Source: Caballeronia humi (GTDB lineage Bacteria; Pseudomonadota; Gammaproteobacteria; Burkholderiales; Burkholderiaceae). Taken from it: 62,005 nt of DNA. A program made the position numbers and the translations under genes. The stretch spans positions 1-62,005 of the forward strand of contig NZ_FCNW02000036.1 of the NCBI RefSeq assembly GCF_001544475.1, read 5' to 3'. The notes under the pieces were generated by a model, which worked only from the letters and a program-made list of their open reading frames with translations, did not search any database and was not told the origin of the DNA. Below are positions 8,626-18,057 of this stretch, piece by piece. Each line of letters starts with the position of its first letter. The first letter of the stretch is position 1.

Positions 8626-11600
8626 ATGGCAAGCGTCACCAAGTCTTCGCTGGCATCGGCCGGACAAACCCTGCGCGGCGTGGCGAACGCGCGCCGCACG
8701 CGGCGGATCATCATCGGCCTGTTGATCGCGCTGGCGGTCATCGGTCTCCTCGGGTTCTTCGCCGCGCCGCCGCTCATCCGGCACGTCGCCGAGCAGCAAC
8801 TCGGCGCGCAACTCGACCGCCCGGTCACCATCGGGCGTATTGCGCTCAATCCCTACACGCTTGCCTTCGAAGCCGATCGCGTGCATATCGGCGAGGCGGC
8901 GGCCAATCTGGCGAATGCGCCGGACAAGGCCGCGAGCTTCATCGATATCGAGCGGCTGGTCGTGCAGCCGTCGTGGTCGTCGCTGTTTCGCGCGGCGCCG
9001 ATCATCGACGAAGTCAAAATCGACTCGCCGCGTTTCCACCTCGTGCGCTATGACGCCGAGCGTTTCAATTTCTCCGATCTCATCGCGAAGTTCTCGAAGC
9101 CGTCGCCGACGCCTTCGAGCAGCCCCGCGCGGTTCTCGGTGTCGAATATCCGGCTGGAGAACGGCCGCATCGAATTCGACGACCGGTTGCTCAAGTCCCA
9201 ACATGTGATCGACCGCTGGGCGATCGGCATTCCTTTCATCGCGACGCTGCCTTCGGCCACCGACATCTACGTCACGCCTTCGCTGCAGGCGCGCATCGAC
9301 GGCTCGCCGCTCTCGATCACCGGGCGCACCAAGCCCTTCTCGCAGTCGCGCGACTCTGAAATCGCGGTGACGCTCGACGGGCTGGACGTGCCGCGGATCG
9401 CGTCGTATGCGCCGGCGTCGGTGCCGGTGATCGTGAAGGGCGGGCGGCTTTCGACCGACCTCAACGTGCGCTTTTCGATCGAAGCCGAAGCGCCGGCGAT
9501 CCACATCAACGGCACCGCTGATCTCGCCGATCTCTCCATCACCGACAAGCAGAACGCGCCGCTCGTGGCGTCGCGCGCGCTGCACGTGGCGATCCGTAAC
9601 GCCGAGCCGCTGCGCAACATCTATCAACTCGACGACCTGCGCCTCTCCCAGCCGGACGTCAAGCTCGCGCGCGACGCCTCGGGCGTGCTGAACGTCGCGA
9701 AACTGGCGCCGGCACCATCCGCGCCGGCTCCGGAGTCAGCAGAAAAAGCGCCCCCGCTCGACTTGTCGATCAAGCATCTCGCCATCGACGGCGCCACGAT
9801 CGCCTTCGACGACAGCCTGATGGCACAGCGAACGCACTTCGCGCTGTCGAACCTCGGCGTGACGGTCGACGATTTCTCGACGCTCGCCAAAACGCCCGCG
9901 CGCTACACGCTGAAGACGGCGCTCGACAAGAGCGGTTCGTTAAGCGCGTCAGGCGGCTTCACGCTTGCCGCCAAGACCGCCGACGTGAAGCTGGCGCTCG
10001 ATGCGCTCGCGCTGCCGCCGTTGCAGCCGTACATCGCGAAATCGGTGGCCGCGCGCGTCGCCGACGGCACGCTCGGCGCGAATCTCCCGCTGACGCTCGA
10101 CTGGTCGAAGCCCGAGCCCGTGATCCTGGTCGGCGCGGGCGACGTGACGCTCAAGTCGCTCAAACTCGTGCCGCAGGCGAACACGGCGCCGGTCGCGCTG
10201 GCGTCGGCGGTCGCGAAGATTCAGAAAATCGATGTCGGCGCGCGCACGGCCGCGCTCGACAGCGTTCGCCTGAGCGGCCTTTCCCTCGATGCCACGCGCA
10301 AGAAGGACGGCTCTATCGACCTCGCCGCCCTCGCCGGGCCGCACGAAGCGGCGCCCGAGCCGAGCGCCGCGCACAAGATTCAGAAGGCGCAGGCGGCGGG
10401 TCCGGCGTGGCGCTATCAGATCGGCGAGATCGCACTGGCCGATTCGGCCGCCAATTTCACCGACGAAACGACGCCCACGCCCGTCACGCTGCGCGTCGCT
10501 TCGCTGAACGCGAACGTGCGCCAGTTCAGCGACGACCTGACGAAGCCGCTCGCCGTCGACGGCAAACTCGCGCTGAACGGGAAAGGCGCGCTCGGCGTCG
10601 GCGGGACGGTGACGGTGAGTCCGCTGAAAGTGGCGCTGCACGTCGACGGCAGCCAGATCGATGCCGCCGCCTTCGAGCCGTATTTCGGCAGCAAGCTCAA
10701 CGTCGCGATCGCGAGCGCGCTCCTGAACGCGAACGGCGACGTCGCGATGGCGGGCAGCGGGCCGGCGCTCAAGGCGTCGTACAAGGGCGACGTGTCGCTC
10801 ACTGACGTGCGCATGATGGACAAGGCAAGCGCCGACCCGTTCGCCGGCTGGAAGCTGCTCGGCCTGACGAACGTCAAGGTGAATTACAGCGAGCGCGGCA
10901 CGGATGTCGATGCCGCGCGCGTCGTGTTCGCCAATTTCTACGGGCGCGTGCTGCTCAACGCGCAGGGCAAGCTGAACCTGCGTGACGTGGTTGCGAGTCA
11001 GAGTGGGCCGGCGCAGTCGGTCACGCGGGAGAACAGCGCGGCGGCCTCGGCGCCGCTCGTGGCGAGCGCGCCGCAAAACGTCACGGCGGCGACGGGGCCG
11101 AGCAGCCCGGTCAACCTGCACTTCGGCCAGCTCGTGCTGCAGGGCGGCCGCGTCACGTACAGCGACAACTTCATCAAGCCGAATTTCACGGCGAATCTGG
11201 TCGCGATCACGGGCACGATCGGCGCGTTCGGCACGCATTCGACGACACCCGCGCCCGTCGATGTCGCCGCCAAGCTGGCCGCAAACGGACCGGTATCGAT
11301 CAAGGGGCAGGTGAATCCGCTGATCAAGAAGCCGTCGCTCGATCTGACCGCGAGCGCGCACGACGTCGAGCTGACGAATCTCACACCGTATTCGTCGAAA
11401 TATGCGGGCTATCCCATCACGAAGGGCAAGCTCAACGTCGATCTGCATTACATGCTCGCGAACGATCAGCTCACGGCGAACAATCACCTGTTCATCGACC
11501 AGCTCACGTTCGGCGATCACGTCGACAACCCGAGCGCGACGAAGCTGCCGGTGCGGCTCGCGGTGTCGCTGTTGAAGAACTCGCGCGGCGAGATTGACGT

Positions 11601-12297
11601 GAACATTCCGATTTCGGGGTCGCTGTCGAATCCTGAGTTTTCGATTGGCGGGCTCGTCTGGCAGGCGATCGTCAATCTCGTGCAGAAGGCCGTCACCGCG
11701 CCGTTCACGCTGCTCGCGCGGGCGTTTGGCGGGAATGGCGAGGAACTGGGTTACGTGGAGTTCGATCCGGGTTCGTCGGATTTGAACGATGCAGCGCAGA
11801 AGAAGCTCGATACGATTGCGAAAGCGCTGACCGACAAGCCTTCGATCAAGCTCGATTTGTCGGCGCGCGTCGATCCGGCGGTTGATATTCCTGGGTTGCG
11901 CGCGGCTTATGTGGATCGGCAGGTGCGGATCGCCAAGCTGCGCGACGCGAGGAAGGGCGGCGAGAGCATCGATCCTTCAGCGATCAAGGTTTCCCCCGAT
12001 GAGTACAGCGGGTATCTGGAAAAGGCTTACAAGGCGGCGGATTTCAAGAAGCCGCGCAATATGATCGGCCTGACGAAGACGCTGCCGGACGAGGAGATGA
12101 AGAAGGCGCTCGCCGAAAACGCCCCGGTCGATGATGCGGCGCTGCGCTCACTGGCGCAGGCCAGGGCGGCGAGCGTGCAGGAGTTCTTCGACGGGAAAAT
12201 CGACAGCAGCCGGATTTTCGTCGTCGCCGCGAAGATGAACGCGGAAGGGATCAAGGATAAGGGAGCGGGGACGCGGGTCGATTTCGGGTTGAAGTAG
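8626..12297 (+). CDS. Giant DUF748 / AsmA-like envelope protein
   Basis: A 1,223-aa protein with a single transmembrane helix near the N-terminus (RRIIIGLLIALAVIGLLGFF) followed by a long beta-rich repeat region of the DUF748 type, distantly AsmA/YhdP-like. Such proteins are thought to span the periplasm, and AsmA relatives are implicated in lipid traffic to the outer membrane. The last 200 residues begin with YVEFDPGSSDLNDAAQKKL, resembling an OmpA-type peptidoglycan-binding domain. I use the ATG at 8626, with GAGAAACGC upstream; a GTG at 8584 would add 14 residues. It appears to be a single-gene unit. Confidence 0.82.
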   Translation: MASVTKSSLASAGQTLRGVANARRTRRIIIGLLIALAVIGLLGFFAAPPLIRHVAEQQLGAQLDRPVTIGRIALNPYTLAFEADRVHIGEAAANLANAPDKAASFIDIERLVVQPSWSSLFRAAPIIDEVKIDSPRFHLVRYDAERFNFSDLIAKFSKPSPTPSSSPARFSVSNIRLENGRIEFDDRLLKSQHVIDRWAIGIPFIATLPSATDIYVTPSLQARIDGSPLSITGRTKPFSQSRDSEIAVTLDGLDVPRIASYAPASVPVIVKGGRLSTDLNVRFSIEAEAPAIHINGTADLADLSITDKQNAPLVASRALHVAIRNAEPLRNIYQLDDLRLSQPDVKLARDASGVLNVAKLAPAPSAPAPESAEKAPPLDLSIKHLAIDGATIAFDDSLMAQRTHFALSNLGVTVDDFSTLAKTPARYTLKTALDKSGSLSASGGFTLAAKTADVKLALDALALPPLQPYIAKSVAARVADGTLGANLPLTLDWSKPEPVILVGAGDVTLKSLKLVPQANTAPVALASAVAKIQKIDVGARTAALDSVRLSGLSLDATRKKDGSIDLAALAGPHEAAPEPSAAHKIQKAQAAGPAWRYQIGEIALADSAANFTDETTPTPVTLRVASLNANVRQFSDDLTKPLAVDGKLALNGKGALGVGGTVTVSPLKVALHVDGSQIDAAAFEPYFGSKLNVAIASALLNANGDVAMAGSGPALKASYKGDVSLTDVRMMDKASADPFAGWKLLGLTNVKVNYSERGTDVDAARVVFANFYGRVLLNAQGKLNLRDVVASQSGPAQSVTRENSAAASAPLVASAPQNVTAATGPSSPVNLHFGQLVLQGGRVTYSDNFIKPNFTANLVAITGTIGAFGTHSTTPAPVDVAAKLAANGPVSIKGQVNPLIKKPSLDLTASAHDVELTNLTPYSSKYAGYPITKGKLNVDLHYMLANDQLTANNHLFIDQLTFGDHVDNPSATKLPVRLAVSLLKNSRGEIDVNIPISGSLSNPEFSIGGLVWQAIVNLVQKAVTAPFTLLARAFGGNGEELGYVEFDPGSSDLNDAAQKKLDTIAKALTDKPSIKLDLSARVDPAVDIPGLRAAYVDRQVRIAKLRDARKGGESIDPSAIKVSPDEYSGYLEKAYKAADFKKPRNMIGLTKTLPDEEMKKALAENAPVDDAALRSLAQARAASVQEFFDGKIDSSRIFVVAAKMNAEGIKDKGAGTRVDFGLK

Positions 12298-12439
12298 GCG
12301 GCACTTTATCCCGATGACCTTGGCGAGCATCAAGTACAAGCTAAAACATCCGGGCATCCGCGGCTAGTATGGCGGTGCTCGGCTTTTCCTGCGGTCGAGC
12401 TTCACGATATGTGAAGGACCTCAGTGGAAGGAGCATCGC

Positions 12440-13222
12440 GTGTACCTTTCTGCCGCCCAGTCCCGTGCGCTCGCCAAGGTCATGGCCGCGCTGGTCGAGC
12501 CTTTTGATGAAGCCGATGTACGCGCCCGGGTCGGCGATTCGATGCTGGAACTACTCGGCGCGCAGTACTACGCCAGCTACGTCTGGGACGCCGCGGAGAA
12601 CTGCTTCGAAAAGCGTGTGCAGATCAACATGGACCCAGGCGATCTGGCGCGCTACGAGAGTCACTATCAGTATCACGATCCAATTACGCCTAAGCTGCAG
12701 CGCTACCGCCGCGCCGTGCACGTCAACGAGGTCATGCCGCAGGAAGCGCTCGTTCGCACCGAGTTTTACAACGACTTCCTGGCAAAAAGCGGCCTGTACC
12801 GGGGCATCAACCTTTACGTCTGGGAGCGTAATCGCAACATCGGAGACATGCGGATCTGGCGCGACCGGCGGCGTCCGGATTTTTCGCGGGACGACCTGGC
12901 CCTGCTCGAACTTATCCGGCCGGCGCTCTGTGCGTCGCTCGGGCGGTCACAACCCGTCGACGGGGTCCAGAGGCAGGTCGAAAAGCCTCTCCAGCGCGCG
13001 GACGCGGCTCTCAGCGAGCGCGAGCGGCAGATTGCCTGCCTCATCGTTCGCGACATGTCGGATAAAGAGATTGCGCGGCACCTGAATATCGCGCCGACGA
13101 CCGTGCGGACCCATATCATGCATGCCTTCCGGAAGCTCAACGTGAATAGTCGGCTCAAGCTGGCGCAATGCGTTGAGCCTTTAACGGGACCCATCCTCCA
13201 TTGCGAGGATATTCAGAGATAG
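12440..13222 (+). CDS. LuxR-type HTH regulator
   Basis: A 260-aa regulator with a C-terminal GerE/LuxR helix-turn-helix (LSERERQIACLIVRDMSDKE, then IAPTTVRTHIMHAFRKL). The N-terminal 170 residues are not a recognisable autoinducer-binding domain: the WxxxY/D triad of LuxR receptors is not evident. I read it as a small sensor module of unknown ligand. Translation starts at a GTG supported by GGAAGGAG 7 bp upstream. The next gene, an amino-acid-oxidase-like flavoprotein 200 bp downstream on the same strand, is its most likely target. Its DNA-binding class is certain; its signal is unknown. Confidence 0.82.
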   Translation: MYLSAAQSRALAKVMAALVEPFDEADVRARVGDSMLELLGAQYYASYVWDAAENCFEKRVQINMDPGDLARYESHYQYHDPITPKLQRYRRAVHVNEVMPQEALVRTEFYNDFLAKSGLYRGINLYVWERNRNIGDMRIWRDRRRPDFSRDDLALLELIRPALCASLGRSQPVDGVQRQVEKPLQRADAALSERERQIACLIVRDMSDKEIARHLNIAPTTVRTHIMHAFRKLNVNSRLKLAQCVEPLTGPILHCEDIQR

Positions 13223-13423
13223 CGGCCATTCCTATAGTGCCTTTATCGGCTGTGGACGAAAGTCCCGGACGGTACGAGGAGGGAGGACGGAATGGACGGC
13301 CGGGCGCCTGTTGGTAACGCAGGCGAGGCGCCGGTTCGGACGCGAGTCATTGCGGTCCTGGTGCGAAGCGCCCCTTGCTGTTCATCCTGCCCCCATGGCA
13401 TACCAACAGGAAGGAAAGAAAGC

Positions 13424-15499
13424 ATGCTGCGCATCAATCGCAAGAAGAGTGCTGGCCGCGCTCAAATCGTGTCGCCTACTGTCAATAATTTCAAGAGCCT
13501 GCCAGTCTTTTATCCGGATCATCCGTCCGTGCGCTGGCAAAACGTCGCGCTCGGTCAGATGCTATCGGCGACGACCCTGAGCGGAACGCTGGATGTCTGT
13601 GTCGTCGGCCGGGGCGCGAGCGCGTTGGCCGCGATGACGGAACTCAATGAGATCGCCGTAAAGAACCCCGGTCTCATCATCAACGTCAGGAATATCTACT
13701 ACGACGCAGAAGTCGAGCAGGCCGCTGACAGCGAGATAAATTACGGAAGCAAATGGGGCCGGATATTTTCGGTAAAACCAGGAGACAACTATCAGGAAAT
13801 CGGCTGCATGCGGTTCCCGTCGATCGCCCTGTTGACGTGGAACTACATCAACAAGGCTTACCCGACTTCGGGCGATGTGCCGCTCACGCGGTTTCCCAAT
13901 CCGGGCCGTGTGCCGACGCAGTTTCTGTATCGCGACATGAACGTCGTCTTCGAGAACGGCGTGGCCCTCACCGACATGAACGACGCTGACCAGATCGCCA
14001 ATTTCGCCACGATGGAGGCGGTCAAGAATGGCGTCATCAATTACCTGCTGACGCAGGTCAACGCGTCCAACGGGCGCAACGCCGGCTATTTCACGCAGGT
14101 TCTGGTGGGCAATCCAGGCGAAGACCCGACGATCCTCGGCATGAGCGATGCGCAGGTCCGGCAGGTCTGGCTGGAATGGAACACGTTCATCGCCGAGTTC
14201 GACACCCCGCTGATCGACAAGGTGCAGGACGCCATCGACGCGCTGATCCTCAGCGGCACGATTCAAACAACCGCCCTGCGCGATCGGGACTACTTCGTCG
14301 AACTCTTCGGCCGCTATGGATTCGGCACGGGCGGATTCCGGGCGCTCAACAACGTCACATTCAATGAAATTGCGCGGCTGCTCATATGGAACTACAGCGA
14401 CGAGTATCTGTTCCCCGGAAACGCCGGAGATAGCGCGACGACCAACACGGACTTCGCAGCCCGGTTGCTGAGCGGACTGACCGACATTCAGTTGACGCAG
14501 GTGGTCCAGAAGGCGCTTTTCATCGGACGGCGCGTATCGGATTCGCGGCTGACGGTGGTCGGATATGACACTGTCTCGGGCGGAATCGTGGAGTCCAGCC
14601 ATGACTATGTCATCCTTGCCACGTCGCACCATGCGGCGCAGCGCGTGGTCGAGCCATTCGCGGGAATGCAGGCGAGCGAGGCGATCGCGGTGGAAACGCC
14701 TCTGTATTTCGAAGTGAACGGCGCGCTGCACACCTACGTGACCTCGGAGGGCTTCCAGCATCCGTTCGACCTTCAGCGGGGCGGCAGCGGAAGCTTGTAT
14801 GGGGCGCTCAAGAACCTGCACATGATGCGTTCGACCAAGTACTTCACCGATGTTCCCACCGCCCAGTTCAATGCCTATGCGCCGTCCAATGGCGACCAGA
14901 CAAAGCGGGTGAAAATGGTGATATCGGACACGGATCTCGCGGCGTCCTATTGTCTCGACGGACAGAACGGTACGACGAACCTCCTCGTTTCCTACACCTG
15001 GGGCGACGAAGCGACGAACGAAGCACCGCGTCTGCGAGGCCTGACCGCCTATGCGGGCTCCGCCTCGGACGCCGCCCTCCGGTACAGCCATGCCCAGGCG
15101 TCAAACCGCTTCGCGCAAGCGAGCGGGAGCAATCAGGTGGCGGGGTTCTGGATGGCGTCGTTGCTGAGCGAGGTTGCGCCAGGGACCGGGTATATGTACG
15201 ACTGGTCGTCGGACCAGGATTCACGCGGTGGCTTCAAGCTTGACTGGGCGAGCGAAACGCCCTTTTCGACGGCGCTTTACGACCACTATCGCAACAGTGT
15301 GCTCGGCGCGGAAGCGACTCAGCAGCCGCAACAGAGGATGTTCGTCGCCGGCGACAGTTTCAGTCACTACGGTGGATGGCTCGAAGGTGCGTTCATGACC
15401 GGCATCACCGCGGTAGCGGGAATCATGCGATCCGCTTATACGGACGCTGTTTTCAGTGACGAGGGCAAGCGGCTCTTCATGACTCCCACGAGCGCGTAG
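13424..15499 (+). CDS. FAD-dependent L-amino-acid oxidase-like protein
   Basis: A 691-aa flavoprotein of the amine oxidase superfamily. The dinucleotide fold appears as VCVVGRGASALAAM near residue 60. IGCMRFPSIALLTWNYI resembles the G-x-MRFP substrate-binding motif of L-amino-acid oxidases and tryptophan 2-monooxygenases. The C-terminal FVAGDSFSHYGGWLEGAFM is the flavin-contacting G-G-W-x-E-G-A motif. No signal peptide is evident. The start at 13424 has a strong AGGAAGGAAAG site; the reading frame runs further upstream through a structured leader. The LuxR-type gene directly upstream is the likely controller. The substrate cannot be read from sequence; oxidation of an amino acid, giving H2O2 or a decarboxylated amide, is inference. 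Confidence 0.7.
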   Translation: MLRINRKKSAGRAQIVSPTVNNFKSLPVFYPDHPSVRWQNVALGQMLSATTLSGTLDVCVVGRGASALAAMTELNEIAVKNPGLIINVRNIYYDAEVEQAADSEINYGSKWGRIFSVKPGDNYQEIGCMRFPSIALLTWNYINKAYPTSGDVPLTRFPNPGRVPTQFLYRDMNVVFENGVALTDMNDADQIANFATMEAVKNGVINYLLTQVNASNGRNAGYFTQVLVGNPGEDPTILGMSDAQVRQVWLEWNTFIAEFDTPLIDKVQDAIDALILSGTIQTTALRDRDYFVELFGRYGFGTGGFRALNNVTFNEIARLLIWNYSDEYLFPGNAGDSATTNTDFAARLLSGLTDIQLTQVVQKALFIGRRVSDSRLTVVGYDTVSGGIVESSHDYVILATSHHAAQRVVEPFAGMQASEAIAVETPLYFEVNGALHTYVTSEGFQHPFDLQRGGSGSLYGALKNLHMMRSTKYFTDVPTAQFNAYAPSNGDQTKRVKMVISDTDLAASYCLDGQNGTTNLLVSYTWGDEATNEAPRLRGLTAYAGSASDAALRYSHAQASNRFAQASGSNQVAGFWMASLLSEVAPGTGYMYDWSSDQDSRGGFKLDWASETPFSTALYDHYRNSVLGAEATQQPQQRMFVAGDSFSHYGGWLEGAFMTGITAVAGIMRSAYTDAVFSDEGKRLFMTPTSA

Positions 15500-15520
15500 T
15501 ACAGAAGCCGGAGCGGAGGG

Positions 15521-15540
15521 AGCGGGCGATCGCCCGCTTT
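15521..15540 (+). terminator. Hairpin terminator after the amine oxidase gene
   Basis: AGCGGGCG followed by CGCCCGCT forms a GC stem with a GATC loop and a short T run. It lies in the convergent gap between the oxidase gene and the efflux pump gene. Confidence 0.6.
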
Positions 15541-15575
15541 CGAAACCGTAGCGTGCGAACGGATGAGGCACGTTC

Positions 15576-17147
15576 TCAATGCGCGCCAGCCGATGCCCCT
15601 CCGCCCCCGCCTTTAGCCCGCTTGGTGATCCAGATAAGCGGAATGATCGCGAGAAAAATGACGGCGGATATAAAAAAGATGTCGTTGAGCCCCATCATCG
15701 CCGCCTGGGTGCTCAGGGTGAAATTGAACAACCCGCGCGCCTGCGCATCGTTCACGTTGAGCACGCCCTGCGAAAGTCCGATCGACTGCACGAACGCCGG
15801 GTTGTACACATTCGCGAGCTCGGTCAGCCGCTCGTGATGCAGCGCAATCCGGTTGTCCCAGGCGTTCCCGAAAAGCGACGTCCCGACCGCCCCGCAAAAC
15901 ACGCGCGCGAAATTCGATAACCCGGCCGCCGCCGGAATCTTCGAAGGCGGTAGCCCCGACAGCACGATCGACGTCAGCGGCACGAAGAACAGCGCCATCG
16001 GAATGCCTTGCAGGAGCGTCGGCAAGACGAGATGCCACGTATCGATTTCGATTACGTATTTTGAGCGCATATAGAACACGATCGCGAAGCCGACGAACGC
16101 CATCGTGGCGATGACGCGCGCGTCGCTGCGCGGCAGCACCTTGCCCATCACCGGCGCGAGAATCACCGCGAAGATGCCGAGCGGCGCGGTCACGAGCCCG
16201 GCATCGACGGATCGGTAGTTCAGATACTGCTGCATCCACTGCGGCAGCAACACGAGGTTGCCGAAGAACACGCCATACGCCACGGAAATCGCCACCGTCC
16301 CGCCGAAGAAGTTACGCCCCGCGAAAAGCCGCAAATCGACGACCGGGTTCTCGTCGGTCAGCTCCCACACGACGAAAAACGCGAACGCAATCGCCGCGAC
16401 AATCCCCAGCACGACGATTACCGGCGACGAAAACCAGTCGAGATCGCGTCCCTTGTCGAGCATGATCTGGAGCGACGCCACCCACGCGACGAGCAACGCG
16501 AGCCCGACGGAGTCGATCGGCGCCTTGCGCGTCGGCGATTCGCGCTTGCGGTAGATGATCCACGTGACCGCCGCCGCGAACAGCCCGACCGGGATGTTGA
16601 TGTAGAAGATCCACGACCACGAATAGCTGTCGGTGATCCAGCCGCCGAGCGCCGGACCCGCGATCGGGCCGACGGTCGCGGTCATCGCCCAGAGCGAGAG
16701 CGCCATCGACGACTTCTCTTTCGGATACGACCCGAGCAGGATCGCCTGCGACAGCGGAATCAGCGGCCCCGCGACGGCGCCCTGCAACACGCGCGCGACG
16801 AGCAGCACCGGCAGGTTCGGCGCGAGCCCGCACAGCCACGACGAAATCACGAACAGCAGGATCGCGCCGACGAACAGCTTGATCTGGCCGATGCGCTGCG
16901 TGAGCCAGCCGGTCAGCGGAATGGAGACAGCGTTCGCGGCCGCGAAGACGGTGATGACCCACGTACCTTCGTTGACGGAGACGCCGAGATTGCCGGAGAT
17001 CGTCGGAATCGCGACGTTCGCGATCGACGAATCCAGCACGTTCATGAAGGTAGCGAGCGCGACGGCGAACGTCGCGAGAACGAGCTGGCCGCCTTTCAAT
17101 GGCGGCTGTGCAGCGGGCGCGGCGGCGGTCGGTGGCGGCGTGCTCAT
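15576..17147 (-). CDS. DHA2-family (EmrB/QacA-type) MFS efflux pump
   Basis: A 523-aa inner-membrane transporter of the 14-helix drug:H+ antiporter 2 family. Family motifs are visible: the TM1 motif LDSSIANVAIPTISGNLG, WVITVFAAANAVSIPLTGWL, and the TM4-5 motif RVLQGAVAGPLIPLSQAIL. EmrB partners usually have an adjacent EmrA membrane-fusion gene; none is present here, and no TetR or MarR gene abuts it. It may work alone or with a distant adaptor. The downstream neighbour is convergent; upstream is a co-oriented amino-acid binding protein 91 bp away that is probably unrelated. Confidence 0.9.
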   Translation of the reverse strand: MSTPPPTAAAPAAQPPLKGGQLVLATFAVALATFMNVLDSSIANVAIPTISGNLGVSVNEGTWVITVFAAANAVSIPLTGWLTQRIGQIKLFVGAILLFVISSWLCGLAPNLPVLLVARVLQGAVAGPLIPLSQAILLGSYPKEKSSMALSLWAMTATVGPIAGPALGGWITDSYSWSWIFYINIPVGLFAAAVTWIIYRKRESPTRKAPIDSVGLALLVAWVASLQIMLDKGRDLDWFSSPVIVVLGIVAAIAFAFFVVWELTDENPVVDLRLFAGRNFFGGTVAISVAYGVFFGNLVLLPQWMQQYLNYRSVDAGLVTAPLGIFAVILAPVMGKVLPRSDARVIATMAFVGFAIVFYMRSKYVIEIDTWHLVLPTLLQGIPMALFFVPLTSIVLSGLPPSKIPAAAGLSNFARVFCGAVGTSLFGNAWDNRIALHHERLTELANVYNPAFVQSIGLSQGVLNVNDAQARGLFNFTLSTQAAMMGLNDIFFISAVIFLAIIPLIWITKRAKGGGGGASAGAH

Positions 17148-17238
17148 GTCGGGTCCGATGAGATCAAGCCGCCAGTGTGCCAGCGCCGATAAAGTGCTGC
17201 ACGGCCGGCGCCGCGCAGCGAACAGCCTTACTTCGAGC

Positions 17239-18027
17239 TTACTTCGCCGAAATATCGATATCGCCGAGATATTTTTTCGCGTACTTGTCGATGGTGCCGT
17301 CGGCCTTGACCTTGTCGATCGCGGCGTTGAGCTTCGCTTTCAGCGCATCGTCGCCCTTGCGCACGCCGTACGCGATGCCGCTGCCGAGGATCTTGTCGTC
17401 GCGCACAGGCGCGCCCGCGAAGCTGTAGCCCTTGCCGTCCGGCTTCGACAGGAAGCCGGTCTGTCCGGCGGGAGCGAGCACGAGCGTGCCGTCGAGCCGC
17501 CCGGCGACGAGGTCGGCGTACGCCTGGTTTTGATCCTGGTACGCGACGACGTTCACGCCGCTATTCGCCCAGTGCGCCTTGGCGAAAGTTTCCTGAATCG
17601 ATCCTTGCAGCACGCCGACGCTCTTGTCCTTCAGCGATTCCGGTGTCGGCTGCAAGCCGCTGCCGGTCTTGGCGATCAGTTGTGTCGGCACGCGATACAC
17701 GACGGTCGTGAAATCGATCGCCTGGCGGCGCGCGTCGGTGGCGTTCATCGCGGAGTTGATCGCGTCGAACTTGCGGCCTTGCAGCGCGGGAATCAGGCCG
17801 TCGAACGAGGTCTCGACCCATTTGCACGTCATCTTCGCCGCGACGCAGACGGCATTGCCGACGTCGATATCGAGCCCTTGCAGTTCGCCCGTCGACGACT
17901 TCGATTCGAACGGCGGATATTGCGCTTCCAGACCGAAACGCAGGGTGTCGGCGGCGAAAACCGCGCTGCTGCCGAACGAGCAGGCGAGCACGAGGGCGGC
18001 TGCCAGTTTGTGATTCAGTTTGATCAT
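17239..18027 (-). CDS. Polar amino-acid ABC transporter substrate-binding protein
   Basis: A 262-aa periplasmic binding protein of the lysine/arginine/ornithine-histidine type (SBP_bac_3). A signal peptide ends near AVFA-AD. The mature protein opens with TLRFGLEAQYPPFESK and has the hinge-region GLDIDVGNAVC, then FDGLIPALQGRKFDAINSAM, all typical. It lies 30 bp downstream of an aminotransferase gene on the same strand, so the two are probably co-transcribed. No permease or ATPase gene follows, so it is an orphan binding protein. The ligand is unknown; a basic or thio-amino acid would fit the neighbour. Confidence 0.85.
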   Translation of the reverse strand: MIKLNHKLAAALVLACSFGSSAVFAADTLRFGLEAQYPPFESKSSTGELQGLDIDVGNAVCVAAKMTCKWVETSFDGLIPALQGRKFDAINSAMNATDARRQAIDFTTVVYRVPTQLIAKTGSGLQPTPESLKDKSVGVLQGSIQETFAKAHWANSGVNVVAYQDQNQAYADLVAGRLDGTLVLAPAGQTGFLSKPDGKGYSFAGAPVRDDKILGSGIAYGVRKGDDALKAKLNAAIDKVKADGTIDKYAKKYLGDIDISAK

Positions 18028-18057
18028 CGTTGGTCTCTTCTCTTTAGGCGTCGAACG

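Noticed and set aside
9949..11520. Long open frame (523 codons) antisense to the DUF748 gene
   Set aside because: Arg-rich with no domain signature, opposite a clear coding region.
13245..13340. Sequence fragments resembling RNase P RNA (GAAAGTCC, GGTAACGC)
   Set aside because: The stretch is far too short and the order and helices of RNase P are not present.
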